Of a stretch of 5,400 bases of DNA, positions 1 through 5,400 are shown one piece after another. A program made the translations under genes and the position numbers. Source of the DNA: Candidatus Nitrosopumilus sp. (lineage in GTDB: Archaea > Thermoproteota > Nitrososphaeria > Nitrososphaerales > Nitrosopumilaceae); assembly GCA_029941825.1 (NCBI GenBank), contig JAPYTM010000061.1, forward strand, positions 1 through 5,400, read 5' to 3'. Each line of letters opens with the position of its first letter. The first letter of the stretch is position 1. Under the pieces are notes generated by a model. That model was not told where the DNA came from and did no database searches. It saw only the letters and a program-made list of their open reading frames with translations.

Positions 1-211
1 AACAATAAACATCAGATGGAATATTTTGCATAAATAATAGATGTAATTCTTTATCATCTTTTATTGGGATATGACGTGTCATTCCAGAATTAAATTTTTG
101 ATAACCAAATTCCCTTTCAGAAGAGCGTTCAGGGACTTTGATCAGATTAGAGTGTTCAAAATAATATTTTTTGAATGAATCTTCTAGAAATTTTATATCA
201 GTTTCTTTCAT
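1..211 (-). CDS. priS: DNA primase small (catalytic) subunit PriS, N-terminal part, cut by window edge
   Basis: Minus-strand frame beginning with ATG at 211-209 and still open at position 1, giving about 70 N-terminal residues (start MKETDIKFLEDSFKKYYF). PriS is the polymerising subunit of the archaeal/eukaryotic-type primase and makes primers for replication together with PriL. Recognisable family features are the early aromatic run FKKYYF, then VPERSSEREFGYQ at about residues 26-38, matching the REFG(F/Y) block of archaeal PriS, then MTRHI near 44-48 and PSDVYC near the edge. The catalytic aspartates lie beyond the window, so activity cannot be judged. The ATG overlaps the priL stop by one base (TAATG on the minus strand), which fixes this start and implies translational coupling in a priL-priS operon. 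Identification rests on N-terminal motifs plus the adjacent priL. Confidence 0.88.
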   Translation of the reverse strand, partial: MKETDIKFLEDSFKKYYFEHSNLIKVPERSSEREFGYQKFNSGMTRHIPIKDDKELHLLFMQNIPSDVYC

Positions 212-1236
212 TACTTTCTCTTCTTACCAAATTGTAATGGATTAATGATGTTATTGCATTCTGATGTTATAAAACATAGACTTTGTGTTTTTAGTTTCTC
301 ACAAGAAGGACATGAATATTTAGTTCCACTTCCAGTAGTTCCAGCTAAATGATTTAACTGATAAAGAGTTACTCGTGAATTATAATCAGGTGCATTTTTG
401 AATAACGGTGCAATCTGTTGCACTGATTGACCTTTAGATAATAGAAAAGTTGCAAGCATAAATCGTCCAGAATGTGGAAGATTTTCACCTTTTTCAAGTA
501 TGTCAATTGCATGTTTAATGCAAGGAGGATATTCTCCAGTAGTTACAGTAAAAGTTATAAATTTTTTTGATAGCAAAATAAGTTTATTTACAGAATCCTC
601 AAAACCGGAAATCATTGTTGGTGTTTTTGCATTAATAATTTTTGAATTGATGTATGTTCCTAATTCTTTTCTTATCAGTCTGACTGTTTCATGTGGAGTA
701 AGAAAGACTTGTCCATTTTCCACATGTCGATTAATTAGTTTCCATTCTCTTTCATGAAAATTAATTGAATGTTTGAGATAATCAGATATTGAAATAACAA
801 AATAATCATCTATTTTTTTAACTTGAATTGAAAAGAGATCATCAATTATCCTAATTGCCAATTGTTTTTTTGACTCATCTGAAATATTGGCTAGATCTTT
901 TTCAAGATATTTTTCTGCACGTCTTGCTTCTGCAAGTGCAAATCTTTTGATTAAAGTATGCATGCCACTTAATTTCAATAATACAATAGCCAAAAGAAAC
1001 GAAAAAACCTCTCTTGGAAGTGTAGCATCATTTGCAACTCGATCACCTGCTATGTCAGATTTGTATATTTTTCCATCAGCTGCAATCTGAATTCTATTAA
1101 ATGCCTTGTCTAGTAGTTGTTTTAGATCAGGATCTGCTCCAAACTGCTCTAATGTGAATCCTTTGTCCTTAAGATATTGACCAGCATCGGCTAAAAATGG
1201 GTATTTTGCAATTTCATCTTGTCCTAGTTCTAGCAT
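211..1236 (-). CDS. priL: DNA primase large subunit PriL (Fe-S)
   Basis: 341-residue regulatory subunit of the archaeal primase. It partners PriS, helps start and measure primers, and carries a 4Fe-4S cluster in its C-terminal domain. The N-terminus has the family's YPFL motif (residues 12-15), followed by a mostly helical N-terminal domain. The C-terminal domain has PPC (Cys239), GENLPHSGRFMLATFLL (about 250-266), a PDYNSRVTLYQLNHLAG block (283-299), then PSC (Cys312), SLC (Cys321), SEC (Cys327) and NPLQF (332-336). Cys239, 312, 321 and 327 fit the four conserved cluster ligands. Cys309 is an additional cysteine that makes a local CPSC. Length is normal to slightly short for archaeal PriL. 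The stop overlaps the priS start by one base. The ATG at 1236-1234 has a TATA-like box about 25 bases upstream and no Shine-Dalgarno site, so the mRNA is probably leaderless. Confidence 0.93.
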   Translation of the reverse strand: MLELGQDEIAKYPFLADAGQYLKDKGFTLEQFGADPDLKQLLDKAFNRIQIAADGKIYKSDIAGDRVANDATLPREVFSFLLAIVLLKLSGMHTLIKRFALAEARRAEKYLEKDLANISDESKKQLAIRIIDDLFSIQVKKIDDYFVISISDYLKHSINFHEREWKLINRHVENGQVFLTPHETVRLIRKELGTYINSKIINAKTPTMISGFEDSVNKLILLSKKFITFTVTTGEYPPCIKHAIDILEKGENLPHSGRFMLATFLLSKGQSVQQIAPLFKNAPDYNSRVTLYQLNHLAGTTGSGTKYSCPSCEKLKTQSLCFITSECNNIINPLQFGKKRK

Positions 1237-1257
1237 GATAGTAATTTACCTAATTTA

Positions 1258-1266
1258 CTTAAAAAT
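1258..1266 (-). promoter_or_regulatory. TATA-like box for priL-priS
   Basis: Minus-strand sequence ATTTTTAAG, centred about 26 bases upstream of the priL ATG. In archaea transcription starts roughly 25 bases downstream of the TATA centre, so the transcript would begin at or next to the A of the start codon (leaderless). The AT-rich background makes the exact box uncertain. Confidence 0.5.
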
Positions 1267-1291
1267 CAAGTTTTTTGAATTTTGATGCTGG

Positions 1292-1300
1292 TTTAAATTA
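1292..1300 (+). promoter_or_regulatory. TATA-like box for nfo
   Basis: TTTAAATTA centred about 27 bases upstream of the nfo ATG at 1323. It is close to the TTTAAA-type archaeal TATA element. The spacing again predicts a leaderless mRNA, and no Shine-Dalgarno-like purine run precedes the ATG. Confidence 0.55.
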
Positions 1301-1322
1301 TGTTTTAAGAAAATTGTGAAAT

Positions 1323-2162
1323 ATGCAAATCGGTTGTCATGTTTCAATTTCAGGATCAATTGACAAAGCAGTAGACAATGCTGTTGAAAGAAAGTGTTCT
1401 GCTTTTCAGATTTTTACTAGAAATCCAAGAGGTTGGAATGCAAAAGAACTCACTAAAGAAAACATTGCTAATTTTAAATCAAAACTTAAAGAAAGTAAAA
1501 TTGATAGATTTGCAACTTGTGCACATATGCCATATTTACCAAATCTTGCATCTCCAAAAGATGATGGATTTGAAAAATCAGTTAAAACTTTGATAAATGA
1601 AGTTGAAAGGTGTGCACAATTAGGAATTCCATATCTTGTAACACATCTTGGCAGTCATTTAGGAACAGGCGAAGAATCTGGAATTAAAAGACTAGTGAAA
1701 GGTTTGACAAAAGCAGGACAAACAAAAAATGATGTAATAATTTTATTAGAAAATACCGCAGGTCAAAAAAATTCTGTTGGTTCTAATTTTAAACAGTTAG
1801 GAGAAATTTTTAATCAGTTAAAACCTTCAAAAAAATTTGGTATTTGTTTTGATTCTTGTCATGCATTTGTTGCAGGATATGATTTAAAAACTGAAAAGAA
1901 AGTCAAAGAAACTTTTGATGAGTTTGATAAATATGTAGGAATTAAAAATTTGAAAATTCTTCATCTAAATGACGCTAAAGGAGATGTCGGTTGTAATCTT
2001 GATAGACATTATCATTTAGGATTAGGTGGAATTGGAGAAAAAGGTATTGCATCTATTGTAAAATTTGCAACTAAACAAAAAATTCCTATAATTTTGGAGA
2101 CTCCAATTGATGATAACAGAGATGACTTTGAGAATGTTAGAATAGCAAAAGGATTTACGTAG
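1323..2162 (+). CDS. nfo: Endonuclease IV (AP endonuclease, Nfo/Apn1 family)
   Basis: 279-residue TIM-barrel, trinuclear-zinc AP endonuclease. It cleaves the phosphodiester bond 5' to abasic sites in base-excision repair. The start MQIGCHVSISG aligns with the very beginning of Escherichia coli Nfo, which supports this ATG, and length matches the family (about 280). All nine zinc ligands known from the E. coli enzyme can be placed with a shift of one or two residues: His68, His108, Glu143, Asp177, His180, His214, Asp227, His229 and Glu259. The family signatures THLGSH (107-112), CFDSCHAF (175-182) and HLNDAKGDVGCNLDRHYH (214-231) are intact. An active enzyme is therefore expected. It is divergent from priL and 31 bases upstream of glyS, on the same strand. 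Its own TATA-like box suggests a leaderless transcript that may read into glyS. Confidence 0.96.
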   Translation: MQIGCHVSISGSIDKAVDNAVERKCSAFQIFTRNPRGWNAKELTKENIANFKSKLKESKIDRFATCAHMPYLPNLASPKDDGFEKSVKTLINEVERCAQLGIPYLVTHLGSHLGTGEESGIKRLVKGLTKAGQTKNDVIILLENTAGQKNSVGSNFKQLGEIFNQLKPSKKFGICFDSCHAFVAGYDLKTEKKVKETFDEFDKYVGIKNLKILHLNDAKGDVGCNLDRHYHLGLGGIGEKGIASIVKFATKQKIPIILETPIDDNRDDFENVRIAKGFT

Positions 2163-2170
2163 AAATTTAT
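2163..2170 (+). promoter_or_regulatory. Possible TATA-like box for glyS
   Basis: AAATTTAT directly after the nfo stop codon, centred about 27 bases before the glyS ATG. The spacing suits a leaderless glyS transcript in addition to any read-through from nfo. The match is weak in this AT-rich DNA. Confidence 0.35.
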
Positions 2171-2193
2171 TCGATGACTGAGAGAATTAAATA

Positions 2194-3651
2194 ATGGATT
2201 ATGAAGCAGTAATGAAACTTGCACTTGAGCGTGGATTTTATTTTCCAAGCTGTGAAGTTTATGCAGATGCACAAGCTGGATTCTGGGAATATGGTCCATC
2301 AGGAGTTAGTTTAAAAAATAAATTTTTGGAATTATGGAGAAGGGAATTAATCAGAAGAGATGGAATGCTAGAAATTGATGGATCTCAGATAATGTCCAAA
2401 TCAGTTTTTGAAGCATCAGGACATTTAGGAAACTTTGCTGATCCAATAATAAAATGTACAAAATGTAATTCAACTTTTAGAGCAGATAGAACAATTGCTG
2501 AAATTGCCCAAATTGAAATTCCTGAAAGTGCTGATCTAAAAGAATTTGATGATGCTATTTTACAAAATAATATAAAATGTCCAAAATGTAAAGGGGGTTT
2601 TGATAAAGTGAAAAAATTCAACATGATGTTTAAAGTTGGTATTGGTCCTGAAGAAGAAGAAGCATATCTTAGACCAGAAACTTGTCAATCAATTTTTGTA
2701 GATTTTCCCAGACTTTACAAAACCATGAGAGGAAAGCTCCCATTAGGAATTGCACAAGTAGGAAAAAGTTTTAGAAATGAAATAGCTCCAAGACAAAGTC
2801 TTCTCAGATTACGTGAGTTTTATCAAGCTGAAATTGAGGTATTTTGTAATCCAACAAAATTAGATGAAATAGAAAAGTTTGCAGAAATTCAAGATACAGT
2901 AATCAGAGTACAAACAGATGTAGAGACTGTTTCTATGACATGTAAAGAAGCAGTAGATACAGGTGTCATTCCAAACAAGTTTGTAGCATATTATTTAGGA
3001 ATTCTAACTGAATTTTACGAAAAAACTGGAATCGATATATCAAAAAGTAGATTCAGAAAATTAGGAGATAAAGAAAAAGCGTTTTATGCAGAAGTTGCAT
3101 TTGATTTTGAAGTAGAAACCACAATTGGGTGGTTAGAATTAGTTGCATGCAACTATAGATCAGATTATGATTTGACTAATCACGCAAAAAAGAGTAAAGT
3201 AAAATTTGAAGTAATGGATAATGACGAAAAAGTTTTGCCGCATATATTTGAGATTTCAATGGGAATTGATAGAAGTCTCTATACAATATTGGAGCATTCA
3301 TTAAAAGATGATAAAGAACATGAAAGAATAGTTTTATCACTTAAACCATACTTGTCACCAGCACATGTGGGAATTCTTTCACTAGTCAAAAAAGATGGGT
3401 TAAAAGAAAAAACAGATGAAATTTATCTCCAAATTAAAAGAAAATTTGATGCATTTTTAGATCATTCAGGTGCAATAGGAAGAAGGTATCGTAGACTAGA
3501 TGAAATTGGTACACCATTTGCAGTTACAATTGATCATCAAACTTTAGAAGATAATACCATAACAATTAGAAAAAGAGATTCCATGGAACAAACTAGAATA
3601 AAAATTTCTGAATTAGATTCAATTCTTTCTGAATCAATTGCATTTCCTTAA
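2194..3651 (+). CDS. glyS: Glycyl-tRNA synthetase, class II alpha2 type
   Basis: 485-residue cytoplasmic class II synthetase that attaches glycine to tRNA-Gly using ATP. The N-terminus (GFYFPSCEVY, WEYGPSG, near 14-37) is typical of the single-chain alpha2 enzyme of archaea and eukaryotes, not the bacterial alpha2beta2 form. ASGHLGNFADP (74-84) precedes a probable zinc knuckle formed by CTKC (Cys88, Cys91) and CPKC (Cys129, Cys132). YLRPETCQSIFV (158-169) follows. Motif 2 is FRNEIAPR with REFYQAEIEVF (193-217, Arg194 as the ATP-contact arginine). GWLELVACNYRSDYDLTNH lies at 312-330, and motif 3 at about 353-368 holds Glu353, Ser355 and Arg360. The C-terminal anticodon-binding domain spans about 378-475. 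It is shorter than many archaeal and eukaryotic GlyRS, nearer the compact forms of about 500 residues, but no catalytic motif is missing. The ATG at 2194 gives the expected family N-terminus. Gene naming varies (glyS/glyQS). Confidence 0.95.
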   Translation: MDYEAVMKLALERGFYFPSCEVYADAQAGFWEYGPSGVSLKNKFLELWRRELIRRDGMLEIDGSQIMSKSVFEASGHLGNFADPIIKCTKCNSTFRADRTIAEIAQIEIPESADLKEFDDAILQNNIKCPKCKGGFDKVKKFNMMFKVGIGPEEEEAYLRPETCQSIFVDFPRLYKTMRGKLPLGIAQVGKSFRNEIAPRQSLLRLREFYQAEIEVFCNPTKLDEIEKFAEIQDTVIRVQTDVETVSMTCKEAVDTGVIPNKFVAYYLGILTEFYEKTGIDISKSRFRKLGDKEKAFYAEVAFDFEVETTIGWLELVACNYRSDYDLTNHAKKSKVKFEVMDNDEKVLPHIFEISMGIDRSLYTILEHSLKDDKEHERIVLSLKPYLSPAHVGILSLVKKDGLKEKTDEIYLQIKRKFDAFLDHSGAIGRRYRRLDEIGTPFAVTIDHQTLEDNTITIRKRDSMEQTRIKISELDSILSESIAFP

Positions 3652-3777
3652 TCTTGTACTATTATCAATTTGGAAGTTTACATCAAACATTCTGGGTACT
3701 AGAAATGATAATTTATGAAAATATCTATTTCGTAAATTAAGATTTAATATCCGTCATATTTTGTGATTTAATGAGAG
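3652..3777. other. 126-base intergenic region, glyS to glycosyltransferase
   Basis: AT-rich spacer. It holds a TATA-like box near its 3' end and a small out-of-frame ORF (3771-3800) running into the next gene. I see no tRNA, no strong hairpin terminator and no conserved small ORF in it. Transcription of glyS presumably ends here, but I cannot point to a clear T-run. Confidence 0.5.
3743..3750 (+). promoter_or_regulatory. TATA-like box for the GT2-GtrA gene
   Basis: TTTAATAT centred about 31 bases before the ATG at 3778. This predicts a transcript starting near 3771-3773, with a leader of at most a few bases. GTAAATTA at 3732-3739 is an alternative box. Confidence 0.4.
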
Positions 3778-4944
3778 ATGTTAAAGCAAAAAATCAATGA
3801 AAATAATCAAGTTTCTATTATTATTCCTACATATAATGAATCAAAAAATATTATCAAAATTTTACATCATATTGGAGAAATATTACCAAAAAATATTTCC
3901 ACACAAACAATTGTTGTTGATGATAATTCACCAGATGGAACTGGGAAAATTGTTGAAGATTATCTAAAAAATGTGAAAAAAATTGCAGATAATACAATAG
4001 AAATTATTCATAGAAAGACAAAAGATGGTTTAGGTTCTGCAATTCTCAAAGGAATTCAACAGGCAAAAGGTGATACAATTGTAGTTATGGATTGTGATTT
4101 TTCTCATCCACCACAAATAATCCCAAAACTAATTGAATCAATAAAAAAATATCAATATGACATTGTAGTAGCATCACGATATATCAAAGGAGGAAAAATT
4201 CAAGGATGGTCTGTTAAAAGAAAAATCATGAGTAGGTTTGCTACCTTAATTGCAAAAAAAGGATTAGGTATTGATACAAAAGATCCAATGTCTGGATTTT
4301 TTGCATTTAAACGAAGTATTATCAAAGGATTAAACATTGATGCGATAGGTTTCAAAATTCTTTTAGAAATTCTTGTAAAAACTAAAGGTGTTAACATTAA
4401 AGAAATTCCATACACATTTCAAAATAGAGAATTAGGTTCAAGTAAATTAAATGTAAAAACTATTTTAGATTATTACAAGTCGGTTTGGAAATTGTATCGT
4501 TATGGAAAACCATTAGTAAAACAAGAAAAACGCTCATCAGTAAAATTTCTATCAAAGGCAGCAAGATTTTACACTGTTGGCGCATCAGGATTTATTGTTA
4601 ATTATATAATTTCGGTGTTATTTGTAGGTGTGATCTCTGATATGTGGTATTTACATGCAACAGTAATTGGAATAATTGCATCAATTACAACTAATTTTAT
4701 TCTAAACAAGATATGGACGTTTGAAGATAGAGATTTCGGAATAAAGAAAACTATTTCCCAATATGGAAAGTTCGTGATTTTTAGCTCATTAGGTGCACTT
4801 GTGCAGTTAGGCATGGTCTATTTCTTAGTAGATAATGTTGAGATGTCATATCCATTAGCCTTAATTTTAGCAGTAATAATTGCAGCATTTGGAAACTTTG
4901 TTTTAAATAAAAAATGGACGTTTAAAGAAAAATTACTAAGTTAG
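3778..4944 (+). CDS. Dolichol-phosphate mannose synthase-like GT2 glycosyltransferase fused to GtrA membrane domain
   Basis: 388 residues in two parts. Residues about 11-240 form a family 2 (GT-A fold) glycosyltransferase: IPTYNE (16-21), VVDDNSPDGT (46-55), the metal/nucleotide-binding DCD with FSHPP (105-112), ASRYIKGG (132-139), DPMSGFFAFKR (169-179) and RELGSSKL (217-224). These motifs are characteristic of dolichol/polyprenyl-phosphate mannose synthases. Residues about 262-382 are a GtrA-like domain with four predicted membrane segments (about 264-286, 290-309, 331-352, 357-376). The same two-part design is known from the Pyrococcus furiosus enzyme. The likely role is transfer of mannose or another hexose from a nucleotide sugar to a polyprenyl phosphate at the cytoplasmic face of the membrane, supplying glycosylation. 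The exact sugar cannot be read from sequence. The ATG at 3778 places the first GT motif as usual. It converges with the downstream CdvB-type gene and has no glycosylation neighbours in this window. Confidence 0.9.
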   Translation: MLKQKINENNQVSIIIPTYNESKNIIKILHHIGEILPKNISTQTIVVDDNSPDGTGKIVEDYLKNVKKIADNTIEIIHRKTKDGLGSAILKGIQQAKGDTIVVMDCDFSHPPQIIPKLIESIKKYQYDIVVASRYIKGGKIQGWSVKRKIMSRFATLIAKKGLGIDTKDPMSGFFAFKRSIIKGLNIDAIGFKILLEILVKTKGVNIKEIPYTFQNRELGSSKLNVKTILDYYKSVWKLYRYGKPLVKQEKRSSVKFLSKAARFYTVGASGFIVNYIISVLFVGVISDMWYLHATVIGIIASITTNFILNKIWTFEDRDFGIKKTISQYGKFVIFSSLGALVQLGMVYFLVDNVEMSYPLALILAVIIAAFGNFVLNKKWTFKEKLLS

Positions 4945-4984
4945 TTTATTTAAAATAAAAATAATAACTAACGTCTTAACCTAA
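4945..4984. other. Convergent intergenic gap
   Basis: This 40-base AT-rich gap separates the 3' ends of the plus-strand glycosyltransferase gene and the minus-strand CdvB-type gene. Both transcripts must end here or overlap each other. The plus strand offers only a short TTTATTT at 4945-4951. The minus strand has a longer T-rich run, listed separately. There is no hairpin. Confidence 0.5.
4951..4967 (-). terminator. T-rich terminator of the CdvB-type gene
   Basis: Read on the minus strand this is TTATTATTTTTATTTTA, starting about 18 bases after the stop codon. Archaeal RNA polymerase terminates at such oligo-T stretches without needing a hairpin. The call rests on composition and position only. 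Confidence 0.4.
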
Positions 4985-5400
4985 TTACTCAAAGGTAGAA
5001 GTAGAGGTTTGAGACGAAAGTCCAGTTGAAGTTGGTACAGATGGAAATTTATCTCCAATCTGTTGCTCAGCTACTGCAGATGCTTCTTGAAGAATTTTTT
5101 CAGTTTCTTCGTTTGCGACATCGGACTCCATACTAAATGAGTCTCCTGCAAGTGAATCCATCATTAATCCATCAAGTGTCTGAGTCATTGCATTCAATTC
5201 TGAATCAGCTTCTGGCATAAATCTTCCTAGCGATGACTTTAATCCCTTCATTGTAGACATTGCTGGTCCGATTGCTACCATAGCATCACCAAGATCATGA
5301 ATCGTTGTCAGTCTTAATTGAACTTGTTCTAATGACATTCTTGCGTTGCCGAGCATCTTTGTAACTTTACGAATTTCAGCTAATTCGTTAGACAAAACTC
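4985..5400 (-). CDS. ESCRT-III-like cell division protein, CdvB family, 5' part beyond window
   Basis: The minus-strand frame is open at the right edge. 137 C-terminal residues are visible, ending in STFE. The helical block NELAEIRKVTKMLGNARMS, then LEQVQLRLTTIHDLGD, GPAMSTMKGLKSSLGRFMPEAD and LNAMTQTLDGLM matches the middle and later core helices of archaeal ESCRT-III (CdvB) proteins, relatives of eukaryotic Vps2/Vps24/Snf7. These polymerise on membranes and act in cytokinesis with CdvA and the AAA-ATPase CdvC (Vps4). A helical segment (EETEKILQEASAVAEQQ) follows, then KFPSVP and a Ser/Thr-rich end. A TTG at 5395-5393 could be read as a start, but the frame continues upstream (V-L-S-N-E) and the first ESCRT-III helix is missing, so the true start lies outside. 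Thaumarchaea carry several CdvB paralogues, and I cannot say which this is. Confidence 0.87.
   Translation of the reverse strand, partial: VLSNELAEIRKVTKMLGNARMSLEQVQLRLTTIHDLGDAMVAIGPAMSTMKGLKSSLGRFMPEADSELNAMTQTLDGLMMDSLAGDSFSMESDVANEETEKILQEASAVAEQQIGDKFPSVPTSTGLSSQTSTSTFE

Larger units (their letters stand above)
1237..1322. promoter_or_regulatory. Divergent priL / nfo promoter region
   Basis: This 86-base AT-rich gap between two genes that start back to back must hold both promoters. It contains one TATA-like box per direction (listed separately), each about 25-27 bases from its start codon. An imperfect inverted repeat (about 1262-1282, arms around TCAA/TTGA) lies between them and partly overlaps the priL box. 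I see no ribosome binding site for either gene. Functional assignment is inferred from position and spacing. Confidence 0.65.

Noticed and set aside
522..530. AAGGAGGAT on the plus strand resembling a Shine-Dalgarno site
   Set aside because: It lies within priL as the complement of coding sequence and precedes no supported plus-strand gene.
500..1090. Plus-strand open frames at 500-757 and 887-1090
   Set aside because: They lie wholly inside priL on the other strand, encode low-complexity sequence without family motifs, and have no promoter or start context.
1378..1593. Plus-strand open frame in another frame within nfo
   Set aside because: It overlaps intact, motif-bearing nfo. Its Leu/Lys/Gln-rich product is a typical shadow of AT-rich coding DNA.
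2012..2624. Minus-strand open frames at 2012-2299 and 2385-2624
   Set aside because: They are antisense to nfo and glyS, which are both clearly coding, and show no recognisable protein features.
3616..3635. Inverted repeat GATTCA / TGAATC near the glyS 3' end as a terminator hairpin
   Set aside because: The stem is only six bases with an eight-base loop, lies inside coding sequence (a D-S-I-L-S-E-S run) and is not followed by a T-tract.
3656..3702. GTACTA repeated at about 3656 and 3700 in the glyS downstream spacer
   Set aside because: Six bases including the self-complementary GTAC are expected by chance, and the flanks do not match.
4200..4814. Minus-strand open frames at 4200-4415 and 4602-4814
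   Set aside because: They are antisense to the glycosyltransferase gene. Their hydrophobic content mirrors the membrane segments on the coding strand.
5393..5395. TTG as a start codon for the CdvB-type gene
   Set aside because: The frame remains open to the window edge, and the protein would lack its first ESCRT-III helix, so this is more likely an internal leucine codon.
1..5400. Search for tRNA, rRNA, CRISPR, insertion sequence or integration signatures
   Set aside because: No tRNA-like folds with a T-loop consensus, no regularly spaced repeats, no transposase or integrase motifs and no terminal inverted repeats were seen. The genes are densely packed core functions.

Overview
The window looks like core chromosome of an ammonia-oxidising archaeon (Thaumarchaeota/Nitrososphaerota, Nitrosopumilus-like). 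The DNA is AT-rich. It carries an archaeal/eukaryotic-type primase, a eukaryote-like alpha2 glycyl-tRNA synthetase and an ESCRT-III (CdvB-type) division protein. Several starts have TTTAAA-like boxes about 25-30 bases upstream, with no clear Shine-Dalgarno site, as expected for leaderless archaeal mRNAs. The organism assignment is inferred from gene content and protein character, not from a database match.

Layout. On the minus strand, positions 1-1236 hold priL followed by the start of priS, the two subunits of the archaeal DNA primase, overlapping by one base (TAATG). An 86-base divergent promoter region (1237-1322) separates them from plus-strand genes. These are nfo (endonuclease IV, 1323-2162), glyS (glycyl-tRNA synthetase, 2194-3651) and, after a 126-base gap, a dolichol-phosphate-mannose-synthase-like glycosyltransferase fused to a GtrA membrane domain (3778-4944). 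A 40-base convergent gap follows. The window then ends inside a minus-strand ESCRT-III/CdvB-type gene (4985 to beyond 5400).

How the genes relate. The primase makes RNA/DNA primers for replication, and endonuclease IV cleaves abasic sites in base-excision repair. The two are divergently transcribed from one short shared region. GlyS charges tRNA-Gly. The GT2-GtrA protein probably makes a lipid-linked hexose at the cytoplasmic membrane for protein or lipid glycosylation. The CdvB-type protein belongs to the membrane-remodelling and cell-division machinery. Apart from priL-priS and possibly nfo-glyS, they do not form an obvious single pathway.

I see no mobile element, CRISPR array, tRNA/rRNA gene or phage signature, and no convincing undescribed system. 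The points most worth a second look are the tail of the CdvB-type protein, the duplicated GtrA half-domain, the extra cysteine by the primase Fe-S site, the compact divergent promoter, and short ORFs at the starts of glyS and the glycosyltransferase gene.
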